In this document: piece after piece, positions 25,231 to 32,279 of the stretch
Numbering within the stretch: position 1 is the stretch's first letter
Layout: every line of letters starts with the position of its first letter
From: a virus
Length of the DNA: 39,209 nucleotides
IMG/VR virus record: IMGVR_UViG_3300040801_004080
Coordinates: 1-39,209 of that record
Direction: 5' to 3' (one strand)
Notes under the pieces: generated by a model
Database searches by the model: none
Told to the model about the DNA's origin: nothing
Seen by the model: only the letters and a program-made list of their open reading frames with translations
Translations under genes and position numbers: made by a program

Positions 25231-26417
25231 TGAGCACCTCCGCTATTTGCCTTTGCCCTGAGCTCCTCAGCCGCCAGATCATTCAAGCGCTTCATGAAGA
25301 TCGCTATCCACTTATTCCACGAATGGCCCTCGATCTTGTCCGAGATGATCCCGCGCAGGATCATCCTCCACATCTCATCCGCAACCTTTGGCCCGTGATC
25401 CCTCCGCAACGTCTTGAATCTGCCCCTGAGCACATACGTCGAGGCCGGGTCATTCGGTGGATGGTGCTCAAAGTTCCACCCGGGAAGCTCCGAAAGGAGT
25501 TTCTCGGAGCTCTTCAACGCATCCTTCACGCGGAACGCATCGCCGGGCTCAAACATCATCTCGGCGATAGTCTCTGCCTCAACCTGCGAAAGCATGCTCG
25601 CTTCGCTCGCCTTCCCCCCCCCTCTTCCATGCGCCGCAGGCGCTCCCCGTCCAGTTGGATTCAGCTGGGAACTCGGTAGAGTTCCTTCTTTATCTGGATC
25701 TAACTCTCTCTCTTTCTCTACGGGAATTTTCCCAACAGGGAAAATCTCCCCCCCAGTTCCACCTCCAGGTGATCCATCTCCTCCAGCTTCCAGGGGGGGG
25801 AAGGCGAGCGAAGCGAGCATGCTTAGACCATCCGCATCGCGAACAAGCACACCCTGCTCAAACCATATCTCCAAAATCGATTCTACCGTCCTCTGTTGCG
25901 GACGCCCCCCACGCCGCGCCCTTATAAGGGAAAGCAGCTCCTCATCGCTCACCGCCCGGCCAAGCCGCTTAAACCAACGCTCCAAATGCTTACCCACCTC
26001 ATCCGCTTCCGCCTTGCGGGCATCCTCTGCCGCCGCCCGCTTACGATCCACATCGCCGCTATGCGCCAACTCCTGATCAGCCGCCCAATACAAAAGCTTC
26101 AAATTACCGTCATCATCCAAATCCGCCTTATTGCACTTCACTTGGCGGGCATCGATCAGAAGCTGCAAACTCTTCCTTATAGAGGCTTCGCGGGCATCAT
26201 CCCCGCGCGACAGCAAAAACAACAACTCCCGCACCGCAATCCGGTGCCCATCCTCAGAATGAAGAATCCCAGTCTCATACCCGCGCTGCGTAGACCCGAC
26301 CAAACACTGCAAATGAGTCAGCAAACCAAGCGCCTCATACGGCAACGCCGAAACATACGGATCGCGCAACACCCGATCATGACTCACCTTATGCCACCAC
26401 ATCCGCCGCCGGCTCAT
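25227..26417 (-). CDS. Replication-initiation-like protein with repeat-bearing linker
   Basis: The N-terminus (WWHKVSHDRVLRDPYVSALP, then GLLTHLQCLVGSTQRGYETG) resembles winged-helix phage replication or replisome-organiser proteins. The middle is a Gly/Pro/Glu-rich linker (about residues 200-275). The C-terminal domain is Trp-rich and helical (GRFKTLRRDHGPKVADEMWR). The linker lies exactly inside a 32-bp inverted repeat whose arms encode SMLASLAFPP and KASEASMLS. The product is 396 aa. A replication role is likely but not shown. Confidence 0.6.
   Translation of the reverse strand: MSRRRMWWHKVSHDRVLRDPYVSALPYEALGLLTHLQCLVGSTQRGYETGILHSEDGHRIAVRELLFLLSRGDDAREASIRKSLQLLIDARQVKCNKADLDDDGNLKLLYWAADQELAHSGDVDRKRAAAEDARKAEADEVGKHLERWFKRLGRAVSDEELLSLIRARRGGRPQQRTVESILEIWFEQGVLVRDADGLSMLASLAFPPLEAGGDGSPGGGTGGEIFPVGKIPVEKERELDPDKEGTLPSSQLNPTGRGAPAAHGRGGGKASEASMLSQVEAETIAEMMFEPGDAFRVKDALKSSEKLLSELPGWNFEHHPPNDPASTYVLRGRFKTLRRDHGPKVADEMWRMILRGIISDKIEGHSWNKWIAIFMKRLNDLAAEELRAKANSGGAQ
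25590..25824. repeat. 32-bp perfect inverted repeat flanking a 171-base spacer
   Basis: Arms at 25590-25621 and 25793-25824 are exact reverse complements, including the GCTCGCTTCGCTCGCC core and a C8/G8 run. They lie in the replication-like gene, in frame. The spacer could be inverted by recombination or form a cruciform or long mRNA hairpin. Confidence 0.95.
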
Positions 26418-27076
26418 GATGACACCTCCGAACGCTTCAATTCATCGCGGACGCTCTTTGCCTTATCCCGGCAGCTCTCACAAAGGATTTGCCCAGTAAC
26501 CGCCGGATTGCTACACAATCGGCACAGCCCAGCGGCCACACGCTTCCGCTGCCAACGTTGCTGCCTCGTTAACCCATCCTGATTCTTTTCCTCCACCGAC
26601 TTCCGCTGCAAATACACCTTACGCCGGTCAAAACACTCCGCGCACATCGTGCTTCCCGGTTTAGCCGGATTTGAACATGCAATACAGATTCCAGCGTTCC
26701 GCTTAACCTCCGCGCGCTTGCGTAGATATTCTATCTCTTTTTTACGACATGCCGAACAAAGCTGAACACCACCCTCCGCCGGTCTTGGGCACAACCTGCA
26801 AATCCCGGAAGCAACCTTCTTTTTTCTCCACGTCTTAGAGAACTCCATCTGTTTCACCGCACAATTGCGGCATAGGCTCTTTCCATCTGACGGACTGCCG
26901 CACTGCACACACAGACCAGCTGCTCTATTTCGCTGACTCCGATCGCGTTTATATTTCCGCCGTTTTTCCATACATTCAGCACACCGCACATGGCCGGGCT
27001 CAACTTGATTCGAACAATCCGTACACAGGCCGGCGGCGAGTCTTTTCCTTCTCCATTTGGGCGAATTCGTAGGCAT
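26414..27076 (-). CDS. Protein of five tandem zinc-ribbon repeats
   Basis: The 220-residue protein has five copies of a CxxC-x(9-11)-CxxC module, for example LCTDCSNQVEPGHVRCAEC, CVQCGSPSDGKSLCRNC and CRLCSNPAVTGQILCESC. They are joined by Lys/Arg-rich helices ending in repeated 'RxxAGLC' joints. Each unit should bind one zinc ion. The basic linkers suggest DNA or RNA binding. The ATG at 27076 overlaps a short upstream frame (TGATG) and has GGAAGG before it; a GTG one codon upstream is also possible. Confidence 0.75.
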   Translation of the reverse strand: MPTNSPKWRRKRLAAGLCTDCSNQVEPGHVRCAECMEKRRKYKRDRSQRNRAAGLCVQCGSPSDGKSLCRNCAVKQMEFSKTWRKKKVASGICRLCPRPAEGGVQLCSACRKKEIEYLRKRAEVKRNAGICIACSNPAKPGSTMCAECFDRRKVYLQRKSVEEKNQDGLTRQQRWQRKRVAAGLCRLCSNPAVTGQILCESCRDKAKSVRDELKRSEVSS

Positions 27077-27114
27077 CACGCCACCTTCCCATCAATAAAA
27101 TCCTGATAATCCAT
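27076..27114 (-). CDS. Possible 12-residue leader peptide
   Basis: MDYQDFIDGKVA is encoded with AAGGA before its ATG and ends in TGATG, so its stop overlaps the start of the zinc-ribbon gene. It may couple translation, or be the remnant of a longer gene: phage methyltransferases often open with a similar segment. Very short, so uncertain. Confidence 0.3.
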   Translation of the reverse strand: MDYQDFIDGKVA

Positions 27115-27136
27115 TCCGCATCCTTCCGTACGGGCG

Positions 27137-27156
27137 GGATCATTCCCGCCCCATTT
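27137..27156. repeat. Hairpin between the 99-aa gene and the zinc-ribbon gene
   Basis: On the plus strand GGGCGGGA-TCAT-TCCCGCCC-CATTTTT forms an 8-bp stem. The T-run is on the plus-strand side, so it is a poor terminator for the leftward operon; it may be an mRNA-processing or attenuation hairpin. Confidence 0.55.
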
Positions 27157-27456
27157 TTACCGCTTTGCGCTCTTAGACGAACCAACCCCAGCCGAACCGC
27201 CCGTTGATGCAGTCCGGGATACCGGCGGCATAACAGGGGTGTTGGCTTGCATGTTTTTCAATTCGTTCATGTAGTCGTCAGCGTATGATTTCGGAAATAT
27301 AATCCCGTGTGATTCCGCATACTCAATGAGCAATTCGCGCAAGCTTGGTTCTGTCCCGTGTTGCGGTTTTGAAAGTTGTGGTTTCAGGTCAAGCAGAGCC
27401 AACCAGTCAATCGAGTTTACCTCTGGTTCCGCGCTGTTTTTGTTGTTTGTGTCCAT
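27157..27456 (-). CDS. Small hypothetical early protein (99 aa)
   Basis: The ATG giving MDTNNKN is chosen because AAAGGAG lies before it; longer frames overlap the DUF5131 gene. The middle contains LLDLKPQLSKPQHGTEPSLR and RELLIEYAESHGIIFPKSYA. The last 25 residues come from a 76-bp segment repeated with three changes near 31.2 kb. No family is recognised. Confidence 0.55.
   Translation of the reverse strand: MDTNNKNSAEPEVNSIDWLALLDLKPQLSKPQHGTEPSLRELLIEYAESHGIIFPKSYADDYMNELKNMQANTPVMPPVSRTASTGGSAGVGSSKSAKR
27168..27243 (-). repeat. 76-bp direct repeat, copy A
   Basis: Matches 31205-31280 at 73 of 76 positions in the same orientation. Here it encodes the C-terminus of the 99-residue protein (PVMPPVSRTASTGGSAGVGS). 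Confidence 0.95.
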
Positions 27457-27493
27457 GTCTTTTTCTCCTTTGGTTGTTTCTCGGAAACTCATT

Positions 27494-28495
27494 TTAGTCG
27501 TTCGGCCACTCATGCCACTGCCGGCCGTCCAACAGATCACCGGCCATCTTCCTTCCAACACGACAAAAGCCGGGCGCGGCATTCGATTCATGCCAATCAG
27601 CCGGATCCACCTCAACTTCAGCGGCCTGATAATGGTGCAGCCATTCCCCCCACTGCTTAAAGAAAAACGGCACCCCGCCCGCCTGGCACTGATCCAGCAG
27701 CCCACGCGCCCAATCCGGATCCATCGCCCGCGCTCCGTATCCAGACTCCCCGCCGCAAATCACCCAATCAAGCGATGGCTCCCGGCCTGTTCCACCGCAG
27801 CGCGTACAACTGGAGCGCTCACAAACATTTCCGGGATGGTTACAAGACCGGCAGCCCTCAGGAATGCAAAGCTCAACCGGCCCCACCATCGGCTCACAGC
27901 TCACGAAACGCCGCGAAGCCGGACAGCGGAGCAAGTGCGGAATCCGCTCATCCGCCATCTCATGATTCTCAGCCGTCACACCCATCCACACATTCGGCAG
28001 CGGCCACTCCAAACAACCGTGCCGATCTCCAAGGTTTGCCGGGAACGCATCCACGGCACGGCACAAAGACGCATCTCCACGCCGCTGCTTAGAATTCATA
28101 TAATCGGCCATCCGCTCCGCGCGCTTCGTCAGCACAATGAAAATATGTTGCGGACACAGCGCCATCACCGCGAAAACCTGATCGATCCACTCATCCGGCG
28201 TGCTCTTATGGAAAAGATCTGTCATCGAACCCACAAAGATCGCCCGAGGCTTCTTCCACTTCAGCGGCTTACCCAGCGCCGACTCCACCAGCTCGGTATT
28301 TCCATTCCAGAACCCGGCAGGATTCACAACACGCTCATACCCCTCAACGTCCATGCCCCTCAACCGATTCGCCATCCGCTCCGCGTAGCAATTGGCACAC
28401 CCCTCCGAAACCTTCGAACACCCCACAATCGGATTCCACGTCTCAGGCGTATAACCCGGCACATTCAACCAACCAATTCCATGCGGCTTGCTCAT
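27494..28495 (-). CDS. DUF5131 / phage Gp37-Gp68 family protein (radical SAM-like)
   Basis: The 333-residue protein opens with TWNPIVGCSKVSEGCANCYA, the three-cysteine signature of the Gp37/Gp68 family (Cys26, Cys33, Cys36), which is distantly related to radical SAM enzymes. It continues with SMTDLFHKSTPDEWIDQVFA, WMGVTAENHEMADERI and VICGGESGYGAR, all family hallmarks. A second cysteine cluster (about residues 212-232, CRSCNHPGNVCERSSCTRCG) looks like an inserted zinc finger. The substrate is unknown. The start overlaps the upstream stop. Confidence 0.88.
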   Translation of the reverse strand: MSKPHGIGWLNVPGYTPETWNPIVGCSKVSEGCANCYAERMANRLRGMDVEGYERVVNPAGFWNGNTELVESALGKPLKWKKPRAIFVGSMTDLFHKSTPDEWIDQVFAVMALCPQHIFIVLTKRAERMADYMNSKQRRGDASLCRAVDAFPANLGDRHGCLEWPLPNVWMGVTAENHEMADERIPHLLRCPASRRFVSCEPMVGPVELCIPEGCRSCNHPGNVCERSSCTRCGGTGREPSLDWVICGGESGYGARAMDPDWARGLLDQCQAGGVPFFFKQWGEWLHHYQAAEVEVDPADWHESNAAPGFCRVGRKMAGDLLDGRQWHEWPND

Positions 28496-29691
28496 TCAGC
28501 ACCTCGCTTTTCAATTTCAATCGTCACTTTGCCACCCGCCTTCAGTGTGCCCGCAAACGCCTTCTCCGCCCTGGGCCGCATCCGCACCGCCACCGGCCGC
28601 TCCATCGCCCAATCAAAACACTTCGCATGAAACTCCTCTGCGCAATGCAACCGGAACGAAAGAAACAGCTCAAACGCAGCGCACCACCATTTCCAAAGTC
28701 TGGAAAAATGATTCAGCCGAAACAGAAAATCGTCCGTCTCCCCGGAATCCATGTCAGGACGCGGAACCTTCACCCCGCGAAACGTCCAATCATCCGCATC
28801 CGCATCGAACGAATAGAAATAATCCGTGCCCGGCTGGGCCAGCGTCACCCGCGCACGCTTTAATAGCATGCCCGCACTCATCGCGCTTTGGAACTCATCG
28901 CTGATCGTCGGAGCCTCCCCTTGGAACCGCAACGTCTCCACCTTCGCATCATCCGCCTTCATCACCAGCGGACCATCCACCATCACCGCCACCTTGCCGA
29001 TCTCAGGCAAGTCAACCTCCTGCGCAGTCTCCGCCGTCCACAACATCCACATCAAAAACTCACGGCCCAACCGAAACGAAAACATCTCCAACTGCTTATC
29101 ATGGCAAATGCCCGCAAACGGCATCGGCTTAAAATCGTTTGGGTTAATCTCTGCATCGATGCACAACCAATCAGGTGTCACCGGGCGCACCCGCTGCTTT
29201 GCATTGTTAAGCGCCATCACCAACGCATCGCTTTTTGCATCCGAAACCGCATCCGTCAGAATCAACCGCTTCAATGGCTCCTGCGTTGCCACCAGCTCAA
29301 TGCCCGCCAAACCCACCGGAGCATCTGGCAAAAGCCGCGCTAACACCTCCTGCTTCAACTCCCCGCGCACCCTGCGCGGAATATACGCCCGGCCCTCGGC
29401 CTGCATCCAAGCCAACTGCTCCCGCTTCACCTCCGCCGCCAGCCGCCCCGCCGGATACTTCCGCTCCGCCTGCACCAAACTCAACCGCAACAAACTAGGC
29501 AACGCACAGCAATTCTCAGCCGTCAAATCCCCATCCAGCAAATGCCGCGGACCCGTCCACCCCGTCACCGACTCATCACGAATTGAATCAATATCCTCCA
29601 GCGGCATCTCCCTGGCCGACTCCAACACCTCATAAAAATCCAGCTCGCCCGCCAGCACCCGAAAACTCACACTCCCATTTTCAAAACTCAT
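28492..29691 (-). CDS. RdgC-like recombination-associated protein
   Basis: The 399-residue protein has an RdgC-like order: a GW-P near residue 44-48 (TGWTGPRHLLDG), then LLRLSLVQAERKYPAGRLAA, RRVRGELKQEVLARLLPDAP and a later VSDAKSDALVMALNNAK. RdgC rings bind duplex DNA and limit RecA. A phage copy could shape recombination or guard replicating DNA. Similarity is moderate, so the call is tentative. It overlaps the DUF5131 gene by four bases. Confidence 0.6.
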   Translation of the reverse strand: MSFENGSVSFRVLAGELDFYEVLESAREMPLEDIDSIRDESVTGWTGPRHLLDGDLTAENCCALPSLLRLSLVQAERKYPAGRLAAEVKREQLAWMQAEGRAYIPRRVRGELKQEVLARLLPDAPVGLAGIELVATQEPLKRLILTDAVSDAKSDALVMALNNAKQRVRPVTPDWLCIDAEINPNDFKPMPFAGICHDKQLEMFSFRLGREFLMWMLWTAETAQEVDLPEIGKVAVMVDGPLVMKADDAKVETLRFQGEAPTISDEFQSAMSAGMLLKRARVTLAQPGTDYFYSFDADADDWTFRGVKVPRPDMDSGETDDFLFRLNHFSRLWKWWCAAFELFLSFRLHCAEEFHAKCFDWAMERPVAVRMRPRAEKAFAGTLKAGGKVTIEIEKRGAE

Positions 29692-29694
29692 CGC

Positions 29695-30165
29695 TCAACC
29701 CTCTCTTTCTTCATTTGTTGTAGGACAGGCTTCCCGTATCCGGGAGCCTGTGTCTTCCGCCGCCTTCCAGCTCATGGCCTCATCAAGATCCCAAAGCCCC
29801 AAGGCACCCTTGCAGAAAATCGGATCAACCAGATCCAGCGCCCTATCAATCAACCAACCCTTCGGACCGAAAAACCAAGGGCTCGAACTCTCATCAACAG
29901 CCCCGCCATAAATTGCGACGCCAACGATCGCGCCCAGCGCAAACTCATCCCGCGCCGGAACCTCATCGATCGAAACGCCCAGCAGCGCGCAATTCTCAAG
30001 AATCCAGCGATAGCCCTTCCCATCAAACTTCTGGCTGGCATGAATCAGAAACGAATCCCCCACCTTCAAAAACCGAGGCGAAGGGACCCAGCTCCGGTTC
30101 TCCACATCCTTCACCCCCGCCACAATCGCCCAAGCCCACGGCTGCCGAACAGATAGACATTTCAT
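29695..30165 (-). CDS. ASCH-domain protein
   Basis: This is a 156-residue protein whose start, KCLSVRQPWAWAIVAGVKDV followed by ENRSW, is the classic ASCH/EVE-type opening. LGAIVGVAIYGG forms the next strand. ASCH domains have a PUA-like fold that binds RNA or modified bases. The C-terminal tail (EDTGSRIREACPTTNEE) is encoded by a mini-hairpin and is probably added sequence. The start overlaps the upstream stop. Confidence 0.85.
   Translation of the reverse strand: MKCLSVRQPWAWAIVAGVKDVENRSWVPSPRFLKVGDSFLIHASQKFDGKGYRWILENCALLGVSIDEVPARDEFALGAIVGVAIYGGAVDESSSPWFFGPKGWLIDRALDLVDPIFCKGALGLWDLDEAMSWKAAEDTGSRIREACPTTNEEREG
29725..29752. repeat. Mini-hairpin at 3' end of ASCH gene
   Basis: ACAGGCTTCCCG and CGGGAGCCTGT form a near-perfect inverted repeat with one deleted base and a 4-base loop. 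It encodes most of the protein's C-terminal tail. Confidence 0.75.
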
Positions 30166-30584
30166 ATCCGACCCTCCGCGTTGTAATTCGTATTAATCGG
30201 CCCGCCCAAAATCTCATCCTCCAAAAGCTCCAACTCCAAAAGCTCCGCCGCGCATTCAGCGCAAAACCCGTCATCATTCAAATGAGACTCAGGAACCTTA
30301 TCGAAAACCGGCTCATAGCATTGAACGCAGTGGCTGGCTTCCGGCCAAATACATCCAACCTTCCAATAGACCCGCTGCCCCGCCTCGGTGAACCAATCTG
30401 CAATCACCTCGCCGGCAAACAGCTCATCCGCTAACGGACAGCGCCTCACGCGAATGTCGATAAACTCACAGCAATCGCCCAGCGCATCATTACCAACGCC
30501 CAGCTTCTTTGCTTCACGGCCATTTTCAGCCCAGCAAATGAAACCCATATTCTCCATACACTCAGTCACCCAATAAGCCTTCAT
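30162..30584 (-). CDS. Small Cys-containing hypothetical protein (140 aa)
   Basis: The protein has an N-terminal alpha/beta part (MKAYWVTECMENMGFICWAE), a CxxC-x(n)-CxxC zinc-binding pair near residues 86-110 (CVQCYEPVFD, FCAECAAELL) and a short acidic end. The function is unknown. It overlaps both neighbours: its start lies 23 bases inside the HD gene and its end overlaps the ASCH start. Confidence 0.65.
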   Translation of the reverse strand: MKAYWVTECMENMGFICWAENGREAKKLGVGNDALGDCCEFIDIRVRRCPLADELFAGEVIADWFTEAGQRVYWKVGCIWPEASHCVQCYEPVFDKVPESHLNDDGFCAECAAELLELELLEDEILGGPINTNYNAEGRI

Positions 30585-31167
30585 CCCTGCCCCCTTCGCG
30601 TCTTTGCGTCTTTGCGGTCAAACTCTCCACCCGCACCCCCAGCTCCGCCAGCCGCCGCAGATAGCGCCCGGCAAAAATCTCAAAATCAGGCTCCGAACTC
30701 AGAAGAACATCCACCGGCTCAACCCCGGACTCCTCCACCGGCCACCGCTCCGGACTCTCCCCCATCAACTGCTGCTTCTCTGTCAGCAACATCCGCGCAT
30801 CAATCCCGCACACCCACTGCGCCGCCTCATACGGGTGGCCGGGCTCCAACCCCGCCGCCTCATGCACCACCGCCAGAATCCGATCCTCCAGCGCCGAAAA
30901 CTCAGGAAACAACCCCTTCACCGGCTTCGGCATATCCCCCACATACGCCTCCGCCGCATCATGCAGCAAAACGTAAAGAGCAAACCGCTCCGGCACATGA
31001 TGGCTCGCCACCACGCAATGATGCGCCACCGAATAAAACCGCGTCACATGCCCGTTAAACCGGCACTGGTGCGCCAGCGCGTGCGCAATATCAACCCAAC
31101 ACACATCCTCTGCGCGCGGCTTCAACACATCAAACTTCCGACCCGTAAACGTCTGTATCCAACTCAT
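30562..31167 (-). CDS. HD-domain phosphohydrolase (YfbR-like)
   Basis: This 201-residue protein opens MSWIQTFTGRKFDVLKPRAE and carries the YfbR-type metal site: RFYSVAHHCV (His49/50), LLHDAAEAYVGDMPKPVK (His69-Asp70) and a later Asp in CGIDARMLLTE. YfbR-like enzymes are 5'-deoxynucleotidases. In phages, related enzymes alter nucleotide pools. The ATG at 31167 is preferred over a TTG upstream. The last residues (TAKTQRREGG) derive from a word repeat. Confidence 0.82.
   Translation of the reverse strand: MSWIQTFTGRKFDVLKPRAEDVCWVDIAHALAHQCRFNGHVTRFYSVAHHCVVASHHVPERFALYVLLHDAAEAYVGDMPKPVKGLFPEFSALEDRILAVVHEAAGLEPGHPYEAAQWVCGIDARMLLTEKQQLMGESPERWPVEESGVEPVDVLLSSEPDFEIFAGRYLRRLAELGVRVESLTAKTQRREGGRDEGLLGD
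30595..30617. repeat. Word-like repeat, CGTCTTTG units
   Basis: TTCGCGTCTTTGCGTCTTTG with a further GCGG lies at the 3' end of the HD gene and is translated as part of its tail (LTAKTQRREG). Confidence 0.7.
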
Positions 31168-31204
31168 ACCCAACCCCTTTTTTAATTTCTAAATTGCCCC
31201 TCTA

Positions 31205-31280
31205 CGCTCTTAGACGAACCAACCCCATCCGAACCGCCCGTTAATGCCGTCCGGGATACCGGCGGCATAACAGGGGTGTT
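31205..31280 (-). pseudogene. 76-bp direct repeat, copy B: orphan gene-end fragment
   Basis: This stretch equals the 3' end of the 99-residue gene at 27168-27243 with three substitutions. It is placed after the stop of the small zinc-finger gene, and I see no start for it. It looks like the remains of a duplicated gene. The two copies flank about 4 kb holding HD, ASCH, RdgC-like and DUF5131 genes. Confidence 0.75.
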
Positions 31281-31291
31281 CTGTTTGCTTC

Positions 31292-31516
31292 CTAAATCCA
31301 CGTATCAGCCCAATCATCGGCACACTTTTGTGAGCAGAACGAATAGTGGTGATCATGCACAAGGTGATCTTCGCAAACAGGCTCGTCACAAAGTTGACAA
31401 AAGCCACCTTTCGGCTCTGAGTCCTTGCCGCAAACAGAACAAGGAAATTCAGTCGTACGAGAGAAGCCGTCCCCTCCTCCCTTTGTTTTTGTCGTCGCGC
31501 TATCCTTCATGGTCAT
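31292..31516 (-). CDS. Small zinc-finger protein (74 aa)
   Basis: Eight to ten Cys/His residues follow B-box/TRASH-like spacing: CSVCGKDSEPKGGFCQLCDE, then PVCEDHLVHDHHYSFCSQKC. The ATG giving MTMKDS has GAAAGGAA just before it. The function is unknown; it may bind two zinc ions and act as an adaptor. Confidence 0.7.
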   Translation of the reverse strand: MTMKDSATTKTKGGGDGFSRTTEFPCSVCGKDSEPKGGFCQLCDEPVCEDHLVHDHHYSFCSQKCADDWADTWI

Positions 31517-31555
31517 TTCCTTTCTCGCCGCTGATCTCGGCGTTCGGCCCAATAG

Positions 31556-31581
31556 AATCATTCTGTCGAAAAATCATTCTG
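31556..31581. repeat. AATCATTCTGTCGAnAAATCATTCTG word, intergenic copy
   Basis: Two AATCATTCTG units separated by TCGAAA lie upstream of the small zinc-finger gene. Almost the same string occurs at 37110-37134, where it encodes a signal peptide. Confidence 0.65.
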
Positions 31582-31582
31582 A

Positions 31583-31840
31583 CTAACCTCTACCGATCAA
31601 AAACACCAATGCCGGAATAGCCAGAAAAACCGCCGTCACGCACCGCAGAAACCACACATCCTTCCGCTCCACCGTCACCTCACTCTTCCAAAACCGCCGC
31701 AACGCCGTACGGGCTCGATCCATCGCGCCCCGCTTCCCCGCCGCCGGCCGCTCCAACCGATGGCCCAGCCGCGTCAAATCAACACACTGAACCCCCTCTT
31801 CAACCCTCAAACCTTTCAACCCTTTAACCATCACGCTCAT
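31583..31840 (-). CDS. Small membrane protein with repeat-derived N-terminus (85 aa)
   Basis: A basic N-terminal region and an Arg-rich middle (RARTALRRFWKSE) are followed by a single C-terminal TM segment (residues about 62-84, FLRCVTAVFLAIPALVFLIG). Codons 4-12 (MVKGLKGLRVE) fall in a word repeat (31801-31829). GGAGGTGCGGGC precedes the ATG. Function unknown. Confidence 0.6.
   Translation of the reverse strand: MSVMVKGLKGLRVEEGVQCVDLTRLGHRLERPAAGKRGAMDRARTALRRFWKSEVTVERKDVWFLRCVTAVFLAIPALVFLIGRG
31801..31829. repeat. Word-like repeat, CAACCCTCAAACCTTTCAAC type
   Basis: Three degenerate units of about 9 bases (CAACCCTCAAA, CCTTTCAAC, CCTTTAACC) form the start of the small membrane protein gene. 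Confidence 0.65.
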
Positions 31841-32076
31841 GCCCGCACCTCCTCATAATTGAGCGCAGCCTGAAGCCGCGCCCGAACCTTACCCATCGCC
31901 TGACGCTCGATCTGATGGATGCTCTGCTTCCGCACTCCAACGCAATCGGCAATATCAGCCAGACTAAGCTCACCGACAAAACCATGCTTTTGCAGCACGG
32001 CCCGCAGCACAGCCAGCTCCCCAGCTAAATCATGCCTGTGATTAGAGCCATGTGGATGCAACGTCACGTTGCTCAC
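31837..32076 (-). CDS. Small HTH protein (79 aa)
   Basis: The C-terminal half fits a sigma region 4/HTH unit: LSLADIADCVGVRKQSIHQI followed by ERQAMGKVRARLQ. The N-terminus is His-rich. Its start and end overlap both neighbours by four bases, so it is translated as part of the early run. Probably a regulator; target unknown. Confidence 0.7.
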   Translation of the reverse strand: MSNVTLHPHGSNHRHDLAGELAVLRAVLQKHGFVGELSLADIADCVGVRKQSIHQIERQAMGKVRARLQAALNYEEVRA

Positions 32077-32279
32077 TCTGCACCTCCGCTCTCAGGTAGG
32101 GCGCGACCGCCGGGCGCGCCGCGTTCCAACGCTTGGAAACATCCACAGCACACGCAATTCCCGCCCTCGATATTTAGATTGTCCACCAGCTCCTGCTGAT
32201 CCAGATCACAACCGTCATCGCCATTAAACAAACAACCTCCGCACCCTTCAAAATGCAATTCACCAATCACAGCACTCAC
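32073..32279 (-). CDS. Small Cys-rich protein (68 aa)
   Basis: Cysteines occur as CGGCLFNGDDGC and NCVCCGCF, likely a single metal site. The C-terminal tail (ALERGAPGGRALPESGGAE) is encoded by an inverted-repeat stretch that includes a TTCCAA-N3-TTGGAA palindrome, and is probably added sequence. Overlaps both neighbouring genes. No function known. Confidence 0.6.
   Translation of the reverse strand: MSAVIGELHFEGCGGCLFNGDDGCDLDQQELVDNLNIEGGNCVCCGCFQALERGAPGGRALPESGGAE

Noticed and set aside
27326-28630. 434-residue open frame on the plus strand
   Set aside because: Antisense to the DUF5131 gene, whose family motifs are clear.
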